A stretch of 50,995 nt of DNA, from assembly GCA_007693745.1 (NCBI GenBank), contig REDA01000074.1, positions 1-50,995 of the forward strand, read 5' to 3'. Positions within the stretch are counted from its first letter, which is position 1; each line of letters begins with the position of its first letter. The notes beneath the pieces were generated by a model. The model was not told the DNA's origin, ran no database searches, and saw nothing but the letters and a program-made list of their open reading frames with translations. Source of the DNA: Balneolaceae bacterium. Lineage in GTDB: Bacteria > Bacteroidota > Rhodothermia > Balneolales > Balneolaceae. Below are positions 38,997-47,073 of this stretch, piece by piece. Both the position numbers and the translations under genes were made by a program.

Positions 38997-40160
38997 ATGG
39001 CTGATTTCACTGAAAAACGTACCCTCAGTATCACTTGTCCGCTTGGACTGGCTCCTTATCTCACGGAAGAGGTAAGAACACTCGGCTTTGAACCGCAAAA
39101 TGAGAGAGAGACAGGGCTGGAAATCTCAGCCTCACTCAATGACTCTGTCCTGTTGAACTACAGCCTTCGCACAGCTCACAGAATCCACTGTCTGATTGAT
39201 CAATCAAACATCGCTTCAGCAAAGGATCTGAGAACCTGGATCAAACGTCTCCCCTGGGAGGAGTGGATACCTCATGACGGCTATTTTTCCGTCACTTCAA
39301 GGGTGGATCATCCTGAAATCCGGAATGACCAGTTCGCAAATCTGGTTGTAAAGGATGCGGTGGCTGACCGAATCCGATTTAAAAAGAATGTGCGGCCCGA
39401 CAGCGGCTCTGATCTTAAAAAAACGGTCTTGTTTCTATTCTGGAATCGTGAAACCGCACGTATATTTGTGGACACCTCCGGCGAGTCACTCTCCAGGCGT
39501 AATTACCGCACCCAAAGCACTCAGGCTCCCATGCAGGAGTCGCTGGCCGCAGCACTGGTCATGGCATCCGGCTGGAAACCGGGAGAGCATTTTATCAATC
39601 CGATGGCCGGCAGCGGAACCCTGGCCATTGAAGCGGTTTTACAGGGTCTCAACAGAGCTCCCGCATCCCTCCGGAATAATTTTGGTTTTATGCATCTGGT
39701 TGGATACGACCTGGAGAACTACCAGCAGGTTAGAGAGAAGGCGAAGAAGTCCTCGTTGAAAGAGCTGGACGGTAAAATCATTGCGACAGATATGGATCCG
39801 GCAGCCATTGTTGCTGCAAAAAAAAATGCAACCACAGCGGGAGTCGATCATTTGATCCATTTTGAGCGGTGTGAGCTGCATGAAACTCCTGTACCTGAAG
39901 GAGATGGGATTGTGCTGCTGAATCCTCCTTACGGGCTTCGGCTGGACGACACCGATCTGCGGCCACTTTACGGCTCCATCGGTGACTTTCTCAAACAGAA
40001 ATGTGCCGGTAAAACAGGATACGTATTTACCGGCAATCTGAAACTTGCGAAAAAAATCGGGCTGAGGGCTACATCCCGGCAGACCTTTCACAACTCTACG
40101 GTAGAGTGCCGGTTGCTAAGGTATGATATCTACAGCGGAAGCCCTGACTCCAAAACTTAA
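38997..40160 (+). CDS. THUMP-domain RNA methyltransferase (RlmL/RlmK-type, N2-guanine)
   Basis: About 387 residues from ATG 38997. N-terminal ferredoxin-like/THUMP region (CPLGLAPYLTEEVRTLGF ... FSVTSRVDHPEIRND) and a UPF0020 methyltransferase domain with FINPMAGSGTLAIEAVL (motif I), ATDMDPAAIVAAKKNA and the catalytic VLLNPPYGLRL (NPPY). Similar to the N-terminal half of RlmL (m2G2445 of 23S rRNA). A TTG at 38979 could add six residues. Its stop shares TTAA with the convergent neighbour. Confidence 0.91.
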   Translation: MADFTEKRTLSITCPLGLAPYLTEEVRTLGFEPQNERETGLEISASLNDSVLLNYSLRTAHRIHCLIDQSNIASAKDLRTWIKRLPWEEWIPHDGYFSVTSRVDHPEIRNDQFANLVVKDAVADRIRFKKNVRPDSGSDLKKTVLFLFWNRETARIFVDTSGESLSRRNYRTQSTQAPMQESLAAALVMASGWKPGEHFINPMAGSGTLAIEAVLQGLNRAPASLRNNFGFMHLVGYDLENYQQVREKAKKSSLKELDGKIIATDMDPAAIVAAKKNATTAGVDHLIHFERCELHETPVPEGDGIVLLNPPYGLRLDDTDLRPLYGSIGDFLKQKCAGKTGYVFTGNLKLAKKIGLRATSRQTFHNSTVECRLLRYDIYSGSPDSKT

Positions 40161-41416
40161 TTCATTTCAAAGATCACGACTCCATCCGTGCTCTTTGCCA
40201 CGTAGAGATAACCTCCCTCTGCATGGATATGATTGATCTGTGCCATACTCAGGTCGCCATATTGAGAGAGATCCAGATGCCCAAGATAATTTGCAGTATA
40301 ATTTCCTGAGAAAGTGAGCTCAAACAGATCAATGACGGGGGCTTCGTTGGTGCCCACACCAGCCGCCATAATCAGCATTGGGCCGGATCCCGAAATTCCG
40401 ATGACACTCGTATAATTCCTGTTCTGAATCCGGTTTCTGACCTGCTGCGTTACATTCTCCCCGTTATGAAAGAACCAGTCTGTAATGGAGCTGAACCGAT
40501 TGCCTCCGTTATAGACAATAAATCCATGCTCATTAAGCGCAACAGCCAGGTGGTCTGAACCGGAGTGTGTGAACTGTGAAATCCTTGCTATACCATGATC
40601 CGCCTGCAATCTTCTGCCCAGTGCATTGTAAGTATTGGAGATTGATCTAAAGTTGGGATGAGTCCAGTGCAATATTCCATTCTGGCACAGGGCAACCACC
40701 TGATTCGGTGATACCGAATGAATATTCCGGAATCGTATTTGGGAATCCACGGATAACTGGTTACTGTTGGTCAGGTTCTGATTAAACCTGTAAATCGAAT
40801 TCTGCTCATTGATCACATAGACATCCGGTCCCCGCAGGGCCAGGCTTTTGGCGACATTCCCATCAATCCCGGCCTTCGCTTCCATCGTGCCATCCGTTCC
40901 ACTGATCCGGAACACCCACGCTTTTGGATCGTCCAGTTCTTTACGCTCCATCGCTCCTGCGACAAAAACTGTTCGGTCGAGCCAGTTATAGCTCACTTCC
41001 TGCACATCAAACGTATTGCTCTGCATGGAGCGTGCAGAAGCGATTACAGAACCGCTGCCAACTTCCAGAATATCAATGCCGCCGCCATATGCATAGCTGT
41101 TTGGTCTCCACACCTTATACCCTGCGGTTATGAAACCGTTCGCATAGTCGATATGGCTGGCTCTGGTCAGTTCGCCATTCACAATCGGGGGCCTGACTCT
41201 GGCTCTGATGGTCAGCATGTCAGCCACACTTCCGGCTTCAGGAATTTCTGAAACCTTGGCGGGGTCTCCGTAGTAGATAACTCTGCTTTCAACATCATTC
41301 GTTACGCTGAATACCTCCTCCTCTTCAGCAGGTGTTCCGGAAATGAAATCACAGGAGTGGAGTACAAATGAAATCAACAATAGAGGAATGAGAAATGTGT
41401 GTAGATAGTTATTCAT
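40157..41416 (-). CDS. lipoprotein with LVIVD-like beta-propeller
   Basis: 419 residues. Lipoprotein signal (FLIPLLLISFVLHSC, Cys 22). The body is made of repeated four-strand blades with motifs such as VYVINEQNSIYRFN, QVVALCQNGILHW, LAVALNEHGFIVYNG and YLYVAKSTDGVVIFEMN at the C-terminus; the last is typical of LVIVD repeats. Probable surface or periplasmic binding protein of unknown ligand. No catalytic residues recognised. Convergent with the RNA methyltransferase; the stops overlap by 4 nt. Confidence 0.72.
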   Translation of the reverse strand: MNNYLHTFLIPLLLISFVLHSCDFISGTPAEEEEVFSVTNDVESRVIYYGDPAKVSEIPEAGSVADMLTIRARVRPPIVNGELTRASHIDYANGFITAGYKVWRPNSYAYGGGIDILEVGSGSVIASARSMQSNTFDVQEVSYNWLDRTVFVAGAMERKELDDPKAWVFRISGTDGTMEAKAGIDGNVAKSLALRGPDVYVINEQNSIYRFNQNLTNSNQLSVDSQIRFRNIHSVSPNQVVALCQNGILHWTHPNFRSISNTYNALGRRLQADHGIARISQFTHSGSDHLAVALNEHGFIVYNGGNRFSSITDWFFHNGENVTQQVRNRIQNRNYTSVIGISGSGPMLIMAAGVGTNEAPVIDLFELTFSGNYTANYLGHLDLSQYGDLSMAQINHIHAEGGYLYVAKSTDGVVIFEMN

Positions 41417-41576
41417 GATCAGGTACCTGAATAGGTTTATTTTACCGAAAAGAATCTTTAGTGTTATTGTACGGACTGGCTAAAACTTAAAAAATGAGTG
41501 TACTATCTCCGGTGTGATCTGCTTATTTTGGTAACCGATCAGCATCTCATTCAGAACATTCAGAACTGTACGATTC

Positions 41577-42251
41577 ATGAAATCAGAAGATTTTATCAAG
41601 GCGCAAGAGAGTCGCTGGTTTATCCTGATGTTTGATCTCTACGTCCGTTCCCTTTTTTTCAGGAGATTTAAAAGAGTCTGGATTCAGCAAAGTTATCACC
41701 CTCTCTCCGATTCCAGAACGATCTACTATCTGAATCACACTTCATGGTGGGACGGACTTATCCCCTTTCTGCTGAACCGGAAACGGTTCAGGCAGAAAGC
41801 GAGAGCCATGATGGAAGACAAACAGATGAAGGAACACCGCTTTTTCCGAAAAATTGGTGCATTTTCAGTAAATCTGGATCAGAAAAAAGCGATGATTGCA
41901 TCTCTGAGGTATGCCGTGGACTCGCTGCAGGAACCGGGTCGGTCACTATTCATCTTCCCGGAGGGAAAAATAAATCCATTCACACCGGAGAAACCCGATT
42001 TTCAGAAAGGACTTTCATGGATAGCGAGTAAATGTCCCGATGCTGATGTGGTGCCGGTGGGTGTATTTATTTCCAATCAGCGGCATGACAAACCCGAGTG
42101 CTATCTCAAAGTAGGGCAAAAGGTTAGTATTGATAACCCAGAGAATTCCGAAATGATTCATCAGCAGCTTGAATCAGAAATGGGAACGTTGTTAACAGAA
42201 CTTCGTTCTGAAATGGAGGCAGAAACCTTCCATTTTAAAAAACTTCTTTAG
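41577..42251 (+). CDS. 1-acyl-glycerol-3-phosphate acyltransferase-like (PlsC family)
   Basis: 224 residues. Acyltransferase motif I NHTSWWD (HX4D), an acceptor-binding FIFPEGKINPF, and a later VPVGVFISNQRHDKPE block, matching the PlsC/LPLAT superfamily. There is no clear transmembrane helix, only an amphipathic N-terminal region (MFDLYVRSLFFRRFKRVW), so it may sit peripherally on the inner membrane. A role in phospholipid or ornithine/aminolipid acylation is possible. Single gene with its own promoter region. Confidence 0.87.
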   Translation: MKSEDFIKAQESRWFILMFDLYVRSLFFRRFKRVWIQQSYHPLSDSRTIYYLNHTSWWDGLIPFLLNRKRFRQKARAMMEDKQMKEHRFFRKIGAFSVNLDQKKAMIASLRYAVDSLQEPGRSLFIFPEGKINPFTPEKPDFQKGLSWIASKCPDADVVPVGVFISNQRHDKPECYLKVGQKVSIDNPENSEMIHQQLESEMGTLLTELRSEMEAETFHFKKLL

Positions 42252-42311
42252 ATCCTGCCACCAGAAGGTTTCCTTCCCTGAACCAAAAGTCCTTAGGTCA
42301 GCAGAGCCTCA

Positions 42312-43355
42312 TCAAAGCACTGCTGCAGTCTTGCCAATGTTACTTTCGACCGACTTTTCAATGATGTACATCACATCTCTTGCCTCAGCAGCCAGCACCG
42401 GCGGGGGTGTGCCCTGAAGAAGGGCCTTTCCGAGTTCTCTGTAAAAACCGGGGTAGTCCCCTCTCATCGTCTCTATCTTTTCTTCTTTGCGTCCGCCCTC
42501 TCCCATCGTATAAAACGTTCCGTATCGGGATTCGGGTTCAATTCCCCAGTCGCCGGCTGAAGGGTCTTCTCCGGCAGCAAGTTTCTCTTCCTGGGAATCC
42601 ATGTGAAATTTCACAAAAGAGCCTGCATCACCTCGCAGCACGTAACTTGGAAGTGGGTCGCTTACCATCATTCCCGCCCGGAGGGTAACCCGTAATTCGT
42701 CGTAATAGAGATGTATTTCAAACCAGTCTTCAGCTTCTCCTCCACGTTGTCGCCGGATATCGGCATACAGGCTTTTCGGCATCCCAAACAGTTGGAGTGC
42801 CTGATCAATCAGATGCGGGGAGAGATCATAGAACACTCCCGCTCCGGGAATTGAGGTCTCTTTCCAGACCTCATGGGCATAGAGTTGCCTAAATCGCGGA
42901 TAGTTATTCTCAAACTCAAGAAGTTTTCCGATTTTGCCACTTTCAATCAATTTTTTTACTGTGATGTAATCACTATCCCAGCGTTTACTCTGAAAGACCG
43001 TAAGGCATCGGTTCACCTCTTCAGCAATTTCAATAAGCCGGTCTGCTTCGTCGGTTGTAATCGTAAAAGGTTTTTCAACCATAACATGTTTTCCGGCTCT
43101 CAGGCAGCGTTCAGCCTGCTCAAAATGGAGATGATTCGGAGTGCCGACAATTACAAAGTCTATTTCAGGGTTGCAGAGAATATCATCCAGATTGCCGGCA
43201 ATGTCCAGTTCCGGAAAATCGAGTCTGGCATCGTTTTTCGACCCCTGGAGAATAGTCACCAGTTTAAATTCATCTGATGCACTGATCAGCGGTATGTGAA
43301 AATGTTTAGCAGACTTACCATACCCGAGAATTGCAGTATTTATAGATTTTTTCAT
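42312..43355 (-). CDS. Gfo/Idh/MocA family oxidoreductase
   Basis: 347 residues. NAD(P) loop TAILGYGKSAKHFHIPLI (GxGxxA/S variant), VIVGTPNHLHFE, GKHVMVEKPFTITTDEADRL with the catalytic-region EKP, and FENNYPRFR plus GAGVFYDLSPHLIDQALQLFG with a likely catalytic His in the C-terminal domain. YhhX/Gfo-like oxidoreductases act on sugars, inositols or biliverdin; the substrate cannot be fixed. Cytoplasmic, single gene. It has all the residues that the protein at 12673-13518 lacks. Confidence 0.91.
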   Translation of the reverse strand: MKKSINTAILGYGKSAKHFHIPLISASDEFKLVTILQGSKNDARLDFPELDIAGNLDDILCNPEIDFVIVGTPNHLHFEQAERCLRAGKHVMVEKPFTITTDEADRLIEIAEEVNRCLTVFQSKRWDSDYITVKKLIESGKIGKLLEFENNYPRFRQLYAHEVWKETSIPGAGVFYDLSPHLIDQALQLFGMPKSLYADIRRQRGGEAEDWFEIHLYYDELRVTLRAGMMVSDPLPSYVLRGDAGSFVKFHMDSQEEKLAAGEDPSAGDWGIEPESRYGTFYTMGEGGRKEEKIETMRGDYPGFYRELGKALLQGTPPPVLAAEARDVMYIIEKSVESNIGKTAAVL

Positions 43356-43803
43356 TGATTAACAATCTGTTTTTAAATAATTAAACTTGTTCGATACCAC
43401 TGTGTTTAGAGATGAATATCTGATGATAAAAAGTTGCAGCTGGGTACGCTGCACACCAAACGGGATAAAAAAAGAAGGTTTTCTAAACCGGTCAGATTTC
43501 TGAATTGTAAACTACCAAAGAAGAGGGAATTTTTAAACTAACTTCGGAAGTATAAAAGCAGGTTTTGCAAAACTGATCATTCAGACCGGCATCCCCGCTG
43601 TCGCAAATTTAAATCCATTCCGATTTATATTTGACTGAGGTTAAAAATTTCTGCTTGTCCTAATCCTCTTGCAGGAGGGTTTCAATTCCCTTAAATAGTA
43701 TATTTTGTACGTGCAAAGAGTCTGTTGGTGATCTGCTTCCACTGATTGTACTCTGTTCAGAAAACTGAGTATATTTTGTGACGATTGAGCAATCTCCAAG
43801 ACT
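43356..43803. other. divergent intergenic region, Gfo/Idh / FISUMP gene
   Basis: 448 nt, AT-rich, no gene visible. Two copies of GTATATTTTGT occur at 43698-43708 and 43769-43779, the second 25 nt before the FISUMP ATG, close to the Bacteroidota -7 box. A small hairpin TGCAGC/GCTGCA lies at 43435-43453 on the side of the Gfo/Idh gene. Promoters for both genes should be in this gap. Confidence 0.4.
43769..43779 (+). promoter_or_regulatory. possible promoter -7 element of the FISUMP gene
   Basis: GTATATTTTGT, one base longer than TAnnTTTG (TA-TAT-TTTG), is repeated exactly 71 nt upstream. The distance to the ATG (25 nt) is normal. Low certainty because no good -33 box pairs with it. Confidence 0.25.
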
Positions 43804-44517
43804 ATGAAAAAGGAATACCTGATATTCATTGTGATACTCTCCGCAATGTTCTCATCCTGTGCATTGCTGCTCGGCTCCTATGACGGACCGGTTGTGTTGA
43901 CACATGGGTATGTTGAGGGAGTATCCCCTTCCAATTCCTCTTCGTACAGAGATCGCTCCTACCCCACAATCGAAGCAAACTGGCCAGGTCCGGGGGGAGA
44001 CAAACTCTGGCTGGCAGTTAACCTGGGCGCCAGAAGCGAACCGGAATCATCTGTGGACAGCAACCCGGAAGCAGCAGGTTGGATGTTTCAGTTCAACAGG
44101 AAACAGGCCTATTATCACGATGGGGATCGGCTTGTTCCACGGTGGAGAAATGCACCCATTGAGGAAGACCGTAACTGGGAAACGGAAAATGATCCCTGCC
44201 GGATTTTACTGGGCGACTCCTGGAGAGTGCCGACAGTAGAAGAGATGAGAGCATTCAGGGAAGCGCCCAGAGACCGGGGAGGCATGGGTGAAGGCAACCG
44301 TACCGATGCGTTTAATTCAACTTTAAAACTGCATGCAGCCGGCGACCTGCATCCGTTTGACGGAAGGCTGCGTGAACGAGGTGAAGCGGGCAGGTACTGG
44401 TCAGGTGATCAGTTCCAGCCAAGGTATGGTGAAACGATGGGATTTGACGGACAGGGAAGCAATACCTTTGGAAGCAATAAAAATTCCGGCCGTCCGGTAC
44501 GCTGTATCAGAGACTGA
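43804..44517 (+). CDS. lipoprotein with FISUMP (Fib_succ_major) domain
   Basis: 237 residues. Lipoprotein signal (YLIFIVILSAMFSSC, Cys 19). The body shows the paralogous Fibrobacter/Bacteroidota domain: LWLAVNLGARSEPES, GWMFQFNRKQAYYHD, PCRILLGDSWRVPTVEEM, AGRYWSGDQ and GRPVRCIRD at the very C-terminus. The domain belongs to the broader formylglycine-generating-enzyme-like (C-type-lectin-like) fold and is usually surface-exposed; the ligand is unknown and the FGE catalytic Cys pair is not evident. Single gene upstream of the ceramidase-like gene (177-nt gap). Confidence 0.82.
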   Translation: MKKEYLIFIVILSAMFSSCALLLGSYDGPVVLTHGYVEGVSPSNSSSYRDRSYPTIEANWPGPGGDKLWLAVNLGARSEPESSVDSNPEAAGWMFQFNRKQAYYHDGDRLVPRWRNAPIEEDRNWETENDPCRILLGDSWRVPTVEEMRAFREAPRDRGGMGEGNRTDAFNSTLKLHAAGDLHPFDGRLRERGEAGRYWSGDQFQPRYGETMGFDGQGSNTFGSNKNSGRPVRCIRD

Positions 44518-44694
44518 GAGTGAGGCAGCCCCTTTTCAGAGACAGATTTTCAGAAAGCGTTTCCCCTTTTTTAAGGTTGAACAGAAACGAGAGAAAAACT
44601 GGATGTCAGGTTTTTTATTTTTATTACTTATTGCTGCACAATCTATAATACTGATTATCTATAATTCTTTTACAATACTTAAAAAATTTAGGTT

Positions 44695-46248
44695 ATGAAA
44701 TTATTGCTGAAAATTACGCTAATGGGGCTATTGGGATTGATTGCTCTTTCTCTCTTTTTTGCAGCGTATAACATGAGAGATCGCTTCAGGGGATATGAAG
44801 TAAATATCAAAATCCCCGCCGGTGAACCGGGTATCATCAGAGCCGGATTTGCCGCTTTGAGTATCACCCCTGAGATCAGAGATACATGGATCGATTCGAA
44901 CGGATCGTATCGTTTTGAGCCAAAGGATGGAGACACCTATGAGGACGTTACAGGTACAGGCAGATTTGATGCGGTATGGATGGCCGGTTTTCAAAATTCA
45001 AAACCGGCTCAGGGTGTACATGACGATCTGTGGGCAAGAGCCATGGTACTGGACGATGGAAATACAAAAGTTGCATGGGTGGTTCTGGATGCGATCGGCT
45101 TTTTTGGGGATGATGTCATTCGGGTAAGGCAGCAGCTGCCAGAGCATCTCGGAATTGACTATGCGATTGTCTCTTCTACCCACACACACTCTGCACCCGA
45201 TCTGATGGGCCTCTGGGGGCCCGGCCAGTTCCGGTCGGGTGTAAACAGGGAGTATCTTGCTTTGGTAATCAGACAGGCTTCCGCAGCGATAGAGTTGGCA
45301 TCGGAAAGGTCAAGACCCGCTCACTTTCGTTTTGCAGTGGATGCAGACGGTGCAGCTTCCATGCTTGGAGATACAAGAAAACCCTATGTGATGAATCCTG
45401 CCATCCGACTCATGCAGGCCATCGATGCAGAAACAGATTCCACTCTGGGGACTCTGGCGGTTTGGGACAATCATCCCGAGACAATCTGGAATAAAAACCT
45501 CTTGATCACATCCGACTTTCCTCACTATTTCCGAAAGGGTCTGGAAGAGGGTCTCTGGTTGGATGGTGAGCTGAAAAGAGAAGGATTCGGAGGTACAGCA
45601 ATTTTTGCCATTGGAAATATTGGGGGTCTTATGACCACCCACCCTTCTGTACCGGTTGAATGCCCCTTTACAGGCGAACTCCTTCTGGAGCCCTCTTTTG
45701 AAAAAGTAAGGGCACAGGGATATCAGCTCGCTTCACTCTCCATGGATGCGCTGGGCAGTGATAAAAGTACGCTTCTGACCGATGGGAGTATTTCACTGCA
45801 CGCCCGGACTGTTCATCTGCCGCTTGGAAATCCGCTGTTCAGGCTTGGAGCAGCGCTTGGGTTATTCGACAGAGGTATGAGCAGCTGGATGAAATTCAGA
45901 TCTGAAATCGCCTACTGGACACTGGGACCCGCCAGCTTTCTGCACCACCCCGCTGAACTCTACCCGGAGATCGCTTATGGCGGTATTGAGAGTCCGGAAG
46001 GACAGGATTTTGCCCTCCCTCCTCTCGAAGTTCCGCCGCTGAAAGAGATCATGCACGGCGAGTACCGCTTTATGGCCGGACTTTCAAACGACATGATCGG
46101 ATATGTACTGCCCAAGAGTCAGTGGGATGCAACAGCACCTTATACATACGGCTACGAGAGCCGTCCTTATGGTGAAATCAATTCACTGGGTCCTGATACC
46201 GGTCCGCTGCTTCATCAAAAGTTAATGCGCCTGATTCTCTCTGACTGA
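44695..46248 (+). CDS. neutral/alkaline ceramidase-like exported hydrolase
   Basis: 517 residues with an N-terminal membrane anchor or signal (LLKITLMGLLGLIALSLFFAAY). The N-terminal part matches the neutral/alkaline non-lysosomal ceramidase domain: AGFAALSITPEI, KPAQGVHDDLWARAMVLDDG, VAWVVLDAIGF and SSTHTHSAPDL, where the THTHS His residues are expected Zn ligands. True ceramidases run to about 650-700 residues with a C-terminal domain; this one is shorter, so a different amide or ester substrate is possible. Could act on sphingolipids, which some Bacteroidota make. Confidence 0.82.
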   Translation: MKLLLKITLMGLLGLIALSLFFAAYNMRDRFRGYEVNIKIPAGEPGIIRAGFAALSITPEIRDTWIDSNGSYRFEPKDGDTYEDVTGTGRFDAVWMAGFQNSKPAQGVHDDLWARAMVLDDGNTKVAWVVLDAIGFFGDDVIRVRQQLPEHLGIDYAIVSSTHTHSAPDLMGLWGPGQFRSGVNREYLALVIRQASAAIELASERSRPAHFRFAVDADGAASMLGDTRKPYVMNPAIRLMQAIDAETDSTLGTLAVWDNHPETIWNKNLLITSDFPHYFRKGLEEGLWLDGELKREGFGGTAIFAIGNIGGLMTTHPSVPVECPFTGELLLEPSFEKVRAQGYQLASLSMDALGSDKSTLLTDGSISLHARTVHLPLGNPLFRLGAALGLFDRGMSSWMKFRSEIAYWTLGPASFLHHPAELYPEIAYGGIESPEGQDFALPPLEVPPLKEIMHGEYRFMAGLSNDMIGYVLPKSQWDATAPYTYGYESRPYGEINSLGPDTGPLLHQKLMRLILSD

Positions 46249-46409
46249 TGTTCCTAACATATCTGATTTGGTAATGGTTTAAGACCGGATACTTTTGCCG
46301 AACCGAAAAATCATTGAGCCGGCCCCCATCTCTAAACATCATTACTGAAATTGAGGCCGGAGTCATTGATTTTGTAAATGAATCAGCAGAATTACAGATT
46401 TTGACTCGC

Positions 46410-46883
46410 TTACCTGATAACCCTGGCAATTACATCTTCGATCTCCGAAGCTGCCTGATCCATTACCTCGGTGATCACGCCACCAAAAGGTTTTGCCATC
46501 AGCTGTGAGTCCATTCGTGTGATATACGTTTTTCCGTCACTCTTCTCATAGATAGCAACGCGGCAAGGCATCAGCGGAGCCACAATCCTTTCGTCATCGA
46601 GCTTCAGAATTTCGGCTGAGTACTTTGAAGAGCAGAGTTCAAAGATCTGAACAGCTTTTACGTCATGACCGTGCGAGAGAAGAGTTTTCTGCATATCGTG
46701 AACGGTGAGAATGCTCCATCCGGCATCGTTAACCGCCTGTTCAAATACTTCAAGAGTGGTTTCAAAGTCATACTGACTCTCATCCTCCATCAGCATCATT
46801 CCCGGCAGACTGTAAAAGCCGATGATTCCTGTTAATATTACACCAACTATAAGACCTGATACTCCTGTGATAATTGATTTCAT
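46410..46883 (-). CDS. DUF302 domain membrane-anchored protein
   Basis: 157 residues. One N-terminal helix (ITGVSGLIVGVILTGIIGFY) then a DUF302 domain: DFETTLEVFEQAVNDAGWSIL, HDVKAVQIFELCSSKYSAEIL and MPCRVAIYEKSDGKTYITRMD. DUF302 proteins are small periplasmic alpha/beta folds, often near heavy-metal, copper or sulfur-stress genes. The region right upstream carries a perfect 20-bp palindrome. No partner genes are adjacent. Confidence 0.85.
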   Translation of the reverse strand: MKSIITGVSGLIVGVILTGIIGFYSLPGMMLMEDESQYDFETTLEVFEQAVNDAGWSILTVHDMQKTLLSHGHDVKAVQIFELCSSKYSAEILKLDDERIVAPLMPCRVAIYEKSDGKTYITRMDSQLMAKPFGGVITEVMDQAASEIEDVIARVIR

Positions 46884-46909
46884 TCGTTTGATCCTGTATT
46901 AATTTATTG

Positions 46910-46929
46910 TTACATGTATTTACATGTAA
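46910..46929. promoter_or_regulatory. perfect 20-bp palindrome upstream of the DUF302 gene
   Basis: TTACATGTATTTACATGTAA: 9-bp arms around TT, with ACATGT twice at 10-bp spacing, 27 nt upstream of the DUF302 ATG and within the expected promoter. It fits a dimeric ArsR-, CopY/BlaI- or MarR-type repressor site, though it is not an exact consensus of any I know. Confidence 0.5.
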
Positions 46930-47073
46930 TATAGTAGTAAATAAAAAAGAAGTCAAGAGCTGCTGACTTCTTCCCAAATACAGTTTAAATAGGTTCATCA
47001 ATTTAAAATTCTGTAAATTGAGAAAAAGAGTACAAAACGACTGTCAATCATCAAATCAAGTGGGGGGTTCATC

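Noticed and set aside
42264-42276. GAAGG-TTT-CCTTC as terminator between PlsC-type and Gfo/Idh genes
   Set aside because: Five-base stem without U-run; not convincing.
43435-43453. Hairpin TGCAGC/GCTGCA as a terminator
   Set aside because: It lies upstream of the Gfo/Idh gene and has no U-run; weak six-base stem.
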